Shown: piece by piece, positions 24,763 to 38,964 of the stretch
Layout of the letters: each line of letters begins with the position of its first letter
Position numbering within the stretch: the first letter of the stretch is position 1
Assembly: GCA_963921195.1 (NCBI GenBank)
Contig: CAWUER010000514.1
Span: 1,302,001-1,366,000, forward strand
Source of the DNA: Pegoplata infirma
Lineage: Eukaryota; Arthropoda; Insecta; Diptera; Anthomyiidae
Direction: 5' to 3'
DNA length: 64,000 bases
The notes under the pieces: model-generated
The model's database searches: none
The model's input: the letters and a program-made list of their open reading frames with translations, nothing else
What the model was told of the DNA's origin: nothing
Position numbers and translations under genes: made by a program

Positions 24763-26580
24763 ATGGTCAAACTGCGAAGTGGTAGACAGACAAATCCAAC
24801 TATGAATCCGCCAACCACAACACCACCTACCGGGTTTACACAAATAGGACCTACGTACACTACCACTAGTGAAGTTTTACAAGGACAGGATCTGCAGGGC
24901 CTTGCTTCATTGAGGATGACAATGGCGTCTACATCAAATGCCGGGGCAGATACAACCCTGACCGGGGCTAATTTTGATTTAGAACCGCAAGATCTAGACG
25001 GAACGGCGAGCGGGGGTGCTAATACATCGGATGACACCATACCTTCCCCTAACTATAGTAGTTTAACAGCAAGAGAAGTAGTACACGACTATAGACAGAA
25101 TCAGGGAATCGGAACACGTCATAGCAACCGACAAGAGGAAGAAGCCAGAGCACTGGAAGGATTGAGGCAGGTTGATTTGTTGCGTACGGTAGATGAAAGA
25201 ATTGAGAGGTTAATTCCACGATTGGTAAGGGCAACGGTTAGCGAACTGTCACAGCATAACGTTAACCGGGATAGGAACGTTGATCGACCAGACTTTAGGA
25301 GTCAGCAGGAGAGGGGACTGCCGGACTTGAGACAACCGCCACCGATGCAGAGGTTAGCGGGTAGTCGTCAACGGGATATTCCGCCACCAATAAGAAACAA
25401 TCCGTTAATGCAAAATAATAGACAACCACCGGCACACCAACGGCAGAGGGTTCCTCACCAATGGGATTTTCCGCCACCTATACAGAACAATCAAAATCTG
25501 GTGCCAAATAATGCACAGCCTGCTCAAATTCAACCACAGCTAGCGGTGAACCACCAGCAAGCAAGGGATTTTAATCAAGAAGACTTTCCGACACCACCTA
25601 GGAATAGCCGACAGCCGAATTGGTATCAGCAACCGCCAGGGGTTGACAATCAGCCACAACAGCAACATTATCCACAGGTTCCAGCTTATAATCAGCCACC
25701 ACCAGTTTATCCAAATGAGCCAGCAAGAGGTTATTATCATCCTATAGAACCACATACAAGATTAGACAGATGGGGTATAAAGTTTTCTGGAGCTAAATCG
25801 TCTTCTAGTGTAGAAGATTTCGTATTTCGAGTTGAGACCATGCAATTGGATTTTCGTTGTTCCTGGGAGGAGGTTTTAAGAGCCTTTCATCAGCTGCTGG
25901 ACGGTACTGCTTTAGAGTGGTTCTGGAACTACCGAAGGTTGAACCAAATTAATTCGTGGGTAGAACTTAAAGCCGCTTTAGTAGCTCAATTTCAGAGGCA
26001 CTACAGCGATTTTGAGATTCAGCGAAAGATATTGGCAAGGCGTCAACAAAGCAAAGAAACTTTTGACGATTTTTACAACGCGATTGTGAACTTACGAAAT
26101 TAACTACGTCACCCGATGAGTGAGTATGATTTGGTAAGCATAATGAGAGATTATCTAGAGCCCGCGATGGCCAGGTTATTATTTTCGTCAGGGGCCATGG
26201 GTTTGGCACAGTTCTGCAGGGAAGCCCGGATGGCCGAGAATCTCCTAAACAGTCACCGCGAGAGACAGCTTAGTGGTCGGTATCCTGCTCGACAAGTGAA
26301 TGCATTAGAACAACTACCTATAGATGAACACCTTCCTGAAATCGAAGCATTAGCAGCTGGTAGAGCGTTGACATGCTGGAATTGCAAGGCTGACGGTCAC
26401 ACCTTTGTCGATTGTCCAGAAGAGCAAAGGAGACTATTTTGCTATAAGTGCGGACGCGAAAATACGGTAACCCCACGGTGCCCTACGTGCCAGGGAAACC
26501 GAAACCCGAACGGTCCTCGTGCTGGGGCGGAGGCCCGTTCGAGAAATCAGTCGAACCAGAACAACCAGCCGGAACATTAA
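24763..26580 (+). pseudogene. LTR1 gag with one nonsense codon
   Basis: Encodes the capsid/nucleocapsid precursor of the Ty3/gypsy element. A Pro/Gln-rich N-terminal half (to about residue 330) is followed by a capsid-like region (DRWGIKFSG, WFWNYRRLN, RRQQSKETFDDFY). At the C-terminus is a CCHC knuckle CWNCKADGHTFVDC and a second Cys-rich motif CYKCGRENTVTPRCPTC. A TAA at 26101-26103 interrupts the frame, which continues in the same phase to 26580. The start was chosen as the first ATG after the leader. The pol frame overlaps the 3' end by 133 bases in the -1 frame. Confidence 0.85.
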
Positions 26581-28489
26581 CTCCTGAAAAAGACGACATC
26601 AATACAGAATTACAAAATCAAATTAATACAGCCACAACCATTCCAACTTCTCCAAATTTTTCCAATTTTGCAGATAATGCAAACCTAAAAATTCAACAAG
26701 TTCAAATTTTAAAAAGAAACCAAACAACAACACCAGAAACTGAAAAAGAGTATGAAATCCCGGTTAGAAAACCATGGCATGTGAGGATGCTTGAGTACAA
26801 TGCAGCACGCGAAAGGATATTTGGTGAACCAACCGAAAGAATCGTAAAAACTCGGCAACGTTTTAAGAAAAGGAAGCAGCAGCGCAAGGAGATTGCAGAG
26901 GCAAGCGTTTATGAAGGACCGGATACACGAATTTATATAACTATAGAAATCAATGGGTTTCAAATTCAAGGACTACTTGATAGTGGCGCCACGGTTTCTT
27001 GCTTAGGAGCAGGTTGCATAGATTTTGTGGAAAAAGCAAAGCTTTTAGTATACCCTTTTCAGTCTTATATACGGACGGCAGACGGTCGTCATAATAAGAT
27101 TATAGGTCGTGTTAGGTCTTTGATAAACTTTAATAATACATCAAAAGTTATTGATTTCTATTTAGTCCCGACGTTAAAACAAAATCTGTTTTTAGGAGTA
27201 GATTTCATGAAAACTTTTAAGTTGATTAGGTTCGATATCTGCGGTTTGTCCAACAATGACATAGTATTAGAGGAGGACCAAGAAAAAGCTTTTCCTCGTT
27301 TACATATTCTTAGCGACGCACAGTCAAAAATTTTAGAAAATACAATAAAATTATTTCCATGTTTTACCAACAAGGGTTTAGGGAAAACCTCTCTTGAGGA
27401 ACACGCTATAGACACACGCGATGCGGTTCCGATTAAGGTAAAACACTATCCAGTTTCGCCGGCGGTTCAGAGCCTAATGTATGCGGAATTGGATAGGATG
27501 CTTTCACTTGGCGTCATTGAGCCAAGCGAAAGTCCCTGGAACAATAGGGTGACCTTTGTGCAGAAAGGGGAAAAAGTGAGAATCTGTTTGGATGCTCGCC
27601 GGCTCAATGACGTCACAGTGAAGGACGCCTATCCTCTTCCGCATATAGAGGGACTTCTTAGCCGCCTAGGTGACACGCACTTCATTTCGAGTATTGACTT
27701 GAAAGACGCCTTTTGGCAGATACCTCTAGCCGTTCCGAGTAGAGAAAAAACCGCGTTCACGGTACCTGGGAGACCTTTGTACCATTTTACCGTCATGCCT
27801 TTTGGATTGTGTAATGCAGCCCAAAGGTTATGCATGTTAATGGACAAAGTTATTCCAGCCCGCCTTCGCGAAAGGGTTTTTGTCTACTTGGACGATTTGC
27901 TAGTGGTATCTCCAAATTTCGCCGAACATGTCAATATCTTGAAAGAAGTAGCGTCGTGCCTGGATAGTGCTGGTCTGACAATCAACGTAGCAAAATCAAA
28001 GTTTTGCTGTCGAGAACTCAAATATTTAGGCTATGTAGTGGGGGAAGGTCTAGTCCGTCCGGATCCAGAAAAAATTCAGGCCATTGTTAACTTTAAGTAT
28101 CCGACTACCCCAAAGCAGGCCCGAAGTTTTATGGGTACCATTGGATGGTATCGGAGATTCATCCTCGACTACGCTACGATAACCGCACCGATATGCGACA
28201 CTCTTAAGAAGGGGAAAAAGTTTGAGTTCAATTCGGAAGCAAAAGCTGCTTTTGATAAATTGAAAATTTGTCTAAGTTCAAGCCCGGTACTAACGCACCC
28301 TGATTTTTCAAAAACCTTTTATATACAATGCGACGCTTCAGACGTAGGCATGGGAGCTGTCCTATTTCAGGAAGACGATTGTGGGGGTGAGCACCCAATC
28401 GCCTACTTTTCGATAAAGCTTTCTCCAGCTCAGAAAAATTATTCCGTCACCGAGCGTGAATGTCTTGCTGTCGTGTCTGCTATTAAAAG
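26448..28489 (+). pseudogene. LTR1 pol part 1: protease, RT, start of RNase H
   Basis: Open in the -1 frame relative to gag. The aspartic protease shows LLDSGATVSCLG near 26974-27008. The RT shows ESPWNNRVTFVQK, DLKDAFWQIPL, MPFGLCNAAQRL and the catalytic YLDDLLVV near 27885-27908. RNase H begins FYIQCDASDVGMGAVLF near 28318. At 28490 a palindromic MITE enters, within the Ala-Ile-Lys codons after ERECLAVVS. Its length plus duplication (552 bp) is divisible by three, so phase is kept on the other side. No nonsense codon is seen in this part. The product would reverse transcribe the element's RNA in the cytoplasmic particle. Confidence 0.9.
26493..26541 (+). promoter_or_regulatory. -1 ribosomal frameshift signal, gag to pol
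   Basis: The heptamer GGGAAAC at 26493-26499 is in the gag phase required for -1 slippage (G GGA AAC). It is followed by a 7-base spacer and a hairpin: CGAACGG (26507-26513) pairs with CCGTTCG (26535-26541), and after one mismatch CCTC (26515-26518) pairs with GAGG (26530-26533). It lies inside the gag/pol overlap, right after the last Cys motif. Confidence 0.8.
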
Positions 28490-29033
28490 CAAGAACAATA
28501 TATGTAAGAGGATATTCAATGTTCTGACGCCAAAATAAGTTTGGCGTCTTGGCGTCTTGGCGTTTCTTACATAGGCCAAAATGAAAGGGTGTCAGGTGTT
28601 TTTTGCGGGAGTTGGTTGTATCCAACAGTTGCGCATCTCATAAAATTGAGATTTTACAGCGAAAGAATTATATTAAAACTTTAAAAAATTAAAAAAAAAG
28701 GAGAACAAATTAACAAATAACTCATCCATAAAAAAAATTAAAAATAAAATATTTTGGGATTTTTTTTTTCTTAATTTTCTTATTTTTTTTTTATTGGTAA
28801 AATTTTTTCTTAATTCTTTCATAATTTTTTTTAATTTTTTAAAGTTTTAATATAATTTTTTCGCTGTAAAATCTCAATTTTATGAGATGCGCAACTGTTG
28901 GATACAACCAACTCCCGCAAAAAACACCTGACACCCTTTCATTTTGGCCTATGTAAGAAACGCCAAGACGCCAAGACGCCAAACTTATTTTGGCGTCAGA
29001 ACATTGAATATCCTCTTACATATATTGTTCTTG
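28490..29033. mobile_element. Palindromic MITE copy 1 (CAAGAACA family)
   Basis: Starts CAAGAACAATATATGTAAGA and ends with its exact complement; nearly the entire 544 bp is one inverted repeat with an AT-rich centre. The octamer ATTAAAAG is duplicated at 28482-28489 and 29034-29041. It interrupts the LTR1 RNase H coding region. Four other copies lie in the window. Characteristic blocks are GGCGTCTTGGCGTCTTGGCG and TTGCGGGAGTTGGTTG. Confidence 0.93.
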
Positions 29034-29041
29034 ATTAAAAG

Positions 29042-29592
29042 ATTTCGTCCTTATGTTGAGCTCATGAGTTTTGTCGTAATTACTGATCATTCGAGCTTAA
29101 AGTGGCTTATGTCACAAAAAGATTTAAGCGGCCGTTTAGCTAGATGGAGTCTGCAACTCCAATCTTTTACTTTTGAGATAAAACACCGCAAGGGTTCGCA
29201 GAACGTTGTCCCTGATGCGTTGTCCCGTTATGCGTTGGACAGTTTAGACTTACAGATAAAATCGTTAGTGGACTTATCATCTGCAGAATTTGTTTCGGAT
29301 GATTATAAAGCTTTAATACAAACAATCGAGCAGGAAAAAAATAATTTACCAGACATACGTGTAGTGGATAATTTCGTGTATAAAAGAACAAAGTTTTATA
29401 ATGGTGACACACTACATGAAGACCACACGTGGAAAATGTGGATAACCGCCGCGCTTACGGAAAATGCGCTTACGGAAAATGCATAAACCCCCGAATATGG
29501 CTCACGGCGGAATCGCCAAAACCATACGGAGAATCCGCGAGTATTTTTACTGGCCGCACTTAAATATACAAGTTAGAAATTTTATAAATAAC
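29042..29592 (+). pseudogene. LTR1 pol part 2: RNase H end, integrase zinc finger
   Basis: Resumes in the original phase with KRFRPYVELMSF, then ITDHSSLKWLMSQKDLSGRL and RKGSQNVVPDALSRYALD, the end of RNase H and its connection. A 15-base direct repeat (GCGCTTACGGAAAAT, twice near 29448) and a small deletion cause a stop near 29486. In the shifted frame the His half of the integrase zinc-binding domain follows (KPPNMAHGGIAKTI, REYFYWPH). Coding stops at 29592, where a minisatellite-rich element enters; the Cys half (CDIC) is 13 kb downstream. Confidence 0.85.
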
Positions 29593-30530
29593 TAGCTATA
29601 CCCGGTCCGCGTTGCTGGCCCTAAGAAAAAAAGGGTTTTATATTGCATCTTAATTTAAATATAGGGTCGGACAAAATTATAGCACGGGTCCGGGTCAGCT
29701 AGTAACCTTTGGTTCCACCCTCGGTTAGCACTATCTATAGAGAAATCTCAACAAAATCGGTTCAGCCGTTTTTGCGTGATTTCGAAACAGACAGACATAT
29801 TGTTAACTATGGTACAAAGGAGCGTGTAATTTAACGCATTTTTATCGTATCATGATAGTCTACAGTTCTATGCTGCATCCTCGATTAGTACTATCTGTGC
29901 TGCAAATTTCATTGACATCAGATTTGCCGTTTTTGTGTGATTGCGAAAGAGGAGGAAATAACTTTTTATTTATGAAAAACGGGAGTGACATTTTATACCC
30001 TTTTGTCGAATCGCGCTCTACATATGACCTACAGTTCTCGCTCAATTAGTTCTATCAGCAGTGACAGATTCGGCTTATCCGTTTTTGCGTGATTTCAAAA
30101 CAGGCAGATATAACGTTCAGTATAAACCAAAGGGGCGTGGCAGTTTACGCCTCTCTGTTTAATCGTGGTCATTATAGTACAAAGGGCGTTGCAATTTTGA
30201 TCCCTTTTTCTAATAACGATCTTATATGGCCTACATATGCACTTGGTTAGCACTGTATGTAATGAAAATGTAAAGAGAATCGGGAAGACAAAGTCCAGTT
30301 CAGTAAAAAGGTGCGTGGCATTAACGCCCCTTTTTCCAATAGTAGTATAATGTAGCTTATAGTTCCGCACTTGGTTAACACTATCATTGCTGAAAGTTTA
30401 ATTAAAATCGAATCAACAGTTTTTGCGTTATTGCGGAGCATGCAGAAATAACATTCAATGCAATACAAAAGGGCATGGCATTTTACGCCCATTTGTACGA
30501 TCACGCTCTTATTTGGCACATAGTTAGTAC

Positions 30531-31067
30531 CAAGAACAATATATGTAAGAGGATATTCAATGTTCTGACGCCAAAATAAGTTTGGCGTCTTGGCGTCTTG
30601 GCGTTTCTTACATAGGCCAAAATGAAAGGGTGTCAGGTGTTTTTTGCGGGAGTTGGTTGTATCCAACAGTTGCGCATCTCATAAAATTGAGATTTTACAG
30701 CGAAAAAATTATATTAAAACTTTAAAAAATTAAAAAAAATTATGAAAGAATTAAGAAAAAATTTTACCAATAAAAAAAAATAAGAAAATTAAGAAAAAAA
30801 AAAATCCCAAAATATTTTATTTTTAATTTTTTTTATGGATGAGTTATTTGTTAATTTGTTCTCCTTTTTTTTTTAATTTTTTAAAGTTTTAATATAATTC
30901 TTTCGCTGTAAAATCTCAATTTTATGAGATGCGCAACTGTTGGATACAACCAACTCCCGCAAAAAACACCTGACACCCTTTCATTTTGGCCTATGTAAGA
31001 AACGCCAAGACGCCAAACTTATTTTGGCGTCAGAACATTGAATATCCTCTTACATATATTGTTCTTG
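30531..31067. mobile_element. Palindromic MITE copy 2
   Basis: 537 bp, same ends and arms as copy 1. Flanking octamers are GTTAGTAC (30523-30530) and GTTAGCAC (31068-31075), one mismatch. It lies within a unit of the minisatellite-rich element. Confidence 0.9.
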
Positions 31068-31178
31068 GTTAGCACTTTATGTGGTGAAAACTTCTATAAA
31101 GACATAACTTTCACTGAAGTTCAAGTGGGAGTGGCATTTAACGCATTTAGTTAAATTTTGGTCTCATGTGACCTATAC

Positions 31179-32230
31179 CAAGAACAATATATGTAAGAGG
31201 ATATTCAATGTTCTGACGCCAAAAAAAGTTTGGCGTCTTGGCGTCTTGGCGTCTCTTACATAGGCCGAAATGAAAGGGTGTCAGGTGTTTTTTGCGTTTT
31301 GGCGTCTGGGCATTAGTTGCTTAGGCAAAAACTAAGTAATATTTGAATTCAAAAGGTAAATTCAGGAAAAAGGTAATTAAAATAAAAAAATATTAATAAA
31401 AAGATTTAATTAATTAAAATTAAAAAAAAAAATAAGAAAAAAAATAAAAATTAAAAAAAAAAAAATAAGAAAAAAATAACAATTAAAAAAAAAATAAGAA
31501 AAAAATTATAATTAAAAAAAAAATAAGAAAAAAATAAAAATTAAAAAAAAAAAAATATTTAAAATTAAAAAAAAAAATAAGAAAAAAATAAAAATTAAAA
31601 AAAAAAATACAAAAACAAGAACAAATTAAAAAAAAAAGAAAAACAATTTTTATCCCGTCCAGGCGCGGGGCTCGAACTCAGGATCTTACGACTGACAGCC
31701 ACAGCCTCTACCTCCTAGGCTATTTCGTTCACATGACGGCAAATGGTTAAAATATAATTACAATTTTTCTGAATTTACTCTTTAAATTCAAAAACCGGCA
31801 AAAAAACAAGAACAAATAAAAAATATTTTTTTTTTAATTTTTATTTTTTTCTTATTTTTTTTTTTAATTTTTATTTTTTTCTTATTTTTTTTTTTTTTTA
31901 ATTTTAAATATTTTTTTTTTTTAATTTTTATTATTTTCTTATTTTTTTTTTTTTTTAATTTTTATTTTTTTTCTTATTTTTTTTTTTAATTTTAATTAAT
32001 TAAATCTTTTTATTAATATTTTTTTATTTTAATTACCTTTTTCCTGAATTTACCTTTTGAATTCAAATATTACTTAGTTTTTGCCTAAGCAACTAATGCC
32101 CAGACGCCAAAACGCAAAAAACACCTGACACCCTTTCATTTCGGCCTATGTAAGAAACGCCAAGACGCCAAGACGCCAAACTTATTTTGGCGTCAGAACA
32201 TTGAATATCCTCTTACATATATTGTTCTTG
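31179..32230. mobile_element. Palindromic MITE copy 3, expanded variant
   Basis: 1052 bp with the family ends and a perfect 8-bp duplication ACCTATAC (31171-31178 and 32231-32238). The inner arms differ from other copies: after TGTTTTTTGCG they read TTTTGGCGTCTGGGCATTAG, then long A- and T-rich inverted blocks built of TTAAAAAAAAATAAGAAAAA. The hairpin centre carries a tRNA-like segment (31655-31735) instead of the usual short loop. Confidence 0.9.
31655..31735 (-). repeat. tRNA-like sequence at centre of MITE copy 3
   Basis: Read on the minus strand, GCCTAGGAGGTAGAGGC resembles a tRNA D-arm/A box, and GAGTTCGAGCCCC resembles the T-arm/B box, with a plausible anticodon loop between them. It has poly-A/T flanks on both sides. 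A tRNA-derived SINE head or tRNA pseudogene is more likely than a working tRNA gene; I could not fold a full cloverleaf with certainty. Confidence 0.55.
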
Positions 32231-32238
32231 ACCTATAC

Positions 32239-36219
<3,981 letters not shown>

Positions 36220-36670
36220 AACCAACAATCAGATTTATAATATTAATAATAGGGATGTCATTAGTGGTGCAATGTAAAAATTCGATTTTGCCCACCCCTC
36301 CGCCCACTGGCAAAAACGCATGGCATTTTACGCCCATTAGTCCGATCACGCTCTAATTTGGTATATAGTTAGTACTCGGTTAGTACTATCTTTGGCTTAA
36401 ATTTCGTCAAAATCGGTCCATCCGTTTTTTATATATAGATGTCATTATTGGTGCAATGTAAAAATTCGATTTTGCCACGCCCCTCCGCCCACACTCAAAA
36501 AGTCAAAAATCTGACCACACAGTGTTACTCCCTGGGCTATTTTGAATATTCCCTGAAAATTTCATCAAGATCGGTCTGGCCGTTTTCGAGTCTATACGGA
36601 ACATACATACATACATACCCACATACATACACACATCCATTTTTATATATATAGATAGATAGATTGCGAT

Positions 36671-37136
36671 TGTAGCATATGTAGCATGAATTAAATGCGT
36701 TATTAACCATAACTGTATTTTACTCTATTTTGACGATATTCTGGATAACTGAAATATGAGTATTATACAAAGTACAAAACGATACACACTGTTTGCATTG
36801 TACAATGACTATTGAAGTTACAGTAAACTAAGCTGAGAATACTCAGTCAAACTGTGGTAACTTCTACTGTAAATCTTATTGAACAGTCAACCCTTCTGGT
36901 ATTGTACGATGATCGTTGTTTCGTACTTAACGAATCTAACTAAATATATTAGTCCATTGCTACATTTCCCCACTGTTAATTTAAGTGCTAACTAAGCAAT
37001 TTTATACTATAAATTAAGTTCAATTTTAATGAATAAAGTCAATTGAAAAACAAAGCTCAACCGGCTTATCAATTTAATACCAAGCTCAACCGGCTTAACA
37101 AGTTGTAACCAAGCTCAACCGGCTTACCAAGTTACA
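36671..37136 (+). repeat. 5' LTR of LTR2 (466 bp)
   Basis: Begins TGTAGCATATGTAGCATG and ends CTTACCAAGTTACA. CGAT (36667-36670) precedes it and CGAT (42745-42748) follows the 3' LTR. The 3' part holds three tandem copies of CAAGCTCAACCGGCTTA-type units. Confidence 0.92.
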
Positions 37137-37152
37137 TGGCGACCGAGACAGT
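37137..37152 (+). promoter_or_regulatory. Primer binding site of LTR2, tRNA-Arg type
   Basis: TGGCGACCGAGACAGT directly abuts the 5' LTR and is close to the tRNA-Arg-complementary site of the 412/mdg1 lineage (TGGCGACCGTGACAG). Confidence 0.7.
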
Positions 37153-37813
37153 GTTTCCAATGTGCTTCTAAATAGAGCACTGGAAACAAAAAAAAATAAT
37201 TATCATTCTTGTCCTGGCGGATTAGCCACAAATATCCGCCAGTCGCGTGAAGGAGGTTCCCCGTCTGGCCAATAGATGGGATGATGATGATGAAGGAAGG
37301 CCACATCGATTCTCCTTAGAAGAAAACATGAGAAGATAAACACACCTCAACTACCTAAGGCACCTCCAACAGCAAAACAAAAAGGGTATAATTAAAAAAA
37401 AATAACATTTAAAAAAAAATATAACATATAAAAAAACAAAACTCAGTGCTCCCCAATGCACGGGTTAGGGCTAGAAGGCGATTTCGCTCTTAGCACACCT
37501 TTATTTTTTCTCGATAAATAAATAAACAAATAAATAAATAAATAAAAAAAATAATAATTTTAAATGAATTAAAGAACTTTCTTTCAGAAAATGAAAATTT
37601 TTAAACAATCAGAAATATAAGATAATAATTTCAACGTTAAATTTAAAATTTAAAAAAAAAAAGGATTTATAATAAAATTTTTCTATTAACTATTTAAATA
37701 TTTTGTAAATGGTCCTTTATGAATTGAAGAAAGATTAAGAGTATATATAAAATCAAGACCAGGATTATCTTATCCTGAGACCACATAATTTAACACAACA
37801 AATAGTAATACCG
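37153..37813 (+). other. LTR2 leader, gag and protease missing
   Basis: Only about 660 bp separate the primer site from the first pol frame. No CCHC or DTG/DSG motif is present, so gag and most of protease were deleted. Contains TAAA-type short runs near 37514-37550. Confidence 0.6.
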
Positions 37814-38269
37814 ATGACCAATACTTGTGATGATGAAATTACCTTACCAGCTAGATCTGAAGTAATACGACAAATAAAAGTTTCATCTTGCAATGAGGAA
37901 ATATTGATACCTAATCAAGAACCCCAACCAGGAATATTCATCGCTAGTACACTAGTTAAAGCTAAAAATGCATTTATAAGGATACTTAACACAAACAACA
38001 CAATATCTACACTAAAACAAAATAAAATTATAACAGAAGATGTCAATGAGTATGATATAATGAAGAACAACATCGACAATAAAAATAGAAAACACGAAAT
38101 TTTGAACATATTGAAGAAAAATTTTCCAAAACGTTTTAATGAAACATTAACGGAAATATGTTCCGAATACAGCGATATCTTCGGATTAGAATCAGAAACT
38201 GTTACAACTAACAATTTTTACAAACAAAAGTTAAGAACAAAGGATAAAGAACCAGTATACATAAAGAAC
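37814..38269 (+). pseudogene. LTR2 pol N-terminal part before RT
   Basis: An open frame (TLPARSEVIRQIKVS, EDVNEYDIMKN, EICSEYSDIFGLESE) that corresponds to the protease-RT connecting region of 412-like elements. It ends at PVYIKN, where a LINE fragment was inserted; the pol frame resumes at 38965 with YRIPHTHKDEIEEQV. Confidence 0.8.
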
Positions 38270-38964
38270 AAAAGCTATGAGAATTAATGTAAATAATAAC
38301 TCTCCTTTTTTCATCAATAATACTCCACTCGAAGATGTTGAAGAGTTTGAATATCTGGGCAGCTTACTTACAAAAGATGGAGGAGCTAAAGTAGATGTTG
38401 CAAATAGAATTCGCAAAGCTCGCGTTTCTTTTGCAATGTTAAATCGTATATGGAAGGCTCGTAACATGCTTTTAAAAACCAAAATTAATATATTTAATGC
38501 CTGTGTAAAGTCAGTGCTGCTTTATGGGTGTGAGACCTGGCATGTTACTAATGCCATAACGTCAGCTATACAAACGTTTATAAATCGATGTCTCCGCCGA
38601 ATCTTAGGAATATGGTGGCCACGCATTATATCCAATGTTCAACTATGGCGAACCACAGAGCAACATATTGTAGAGAAGGAAATAAGAAAGCGTAAATACG
38701 GATGGATAGGGCATACCTTAAGAAAGCCAAGTACCGAAATTGCCCACGCAGCTTATGAGTGGAATCCGCAAGGCGTGCGTGACAGAGGACGACCTAAGTC
38801 ATCATGGAGAAGAACTGTGCAAACCGAGACGACCAAATCGTTTAATGAACTAAGAATGTTAGCAAGAAATAGATCATTATGGAAAAATTTTGTTAATAAT
38901 ATTTGTGAATAGACTAAGTTCTTAAATATATATTTATGAGCATGTCAATAAATAAATAAATAAA
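38270..38964 (+). mobile_element. 5'-truncated LINE fragment in LTR2 pol
   Basis: 695 bp flanked by a perfect 12-bp duplication TACATAAAGAAC (38258-38269 and 38965-38976) and ending in (AATA)n, so it is a target-primed insertion. It encodes the C-terminal end of a reverse transcriptase (EYLGSLLTKDGGAKVDV, VLLYGCETWHVT, YGWIGHTLRKPS) with a stop at 38912. The WIGHTLRKP tail is common to LINEs of several animal clades; I cannot fix the clade. The catalytic RT motifs are absent. Confidence 0.88.

Noticed and set aside
24753..25755. Minus-strand frames of 60-95 codons opposite gag
   Set aside because: Antisense shadows of the Pro/Gln-rich gag coding region.
30095..30666. Minus-strand frames in the minisatellite-rich region (91 and 139 codons)
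   Set aside because: They combine diverged repeat units with a MITE arm; no conserved domain.
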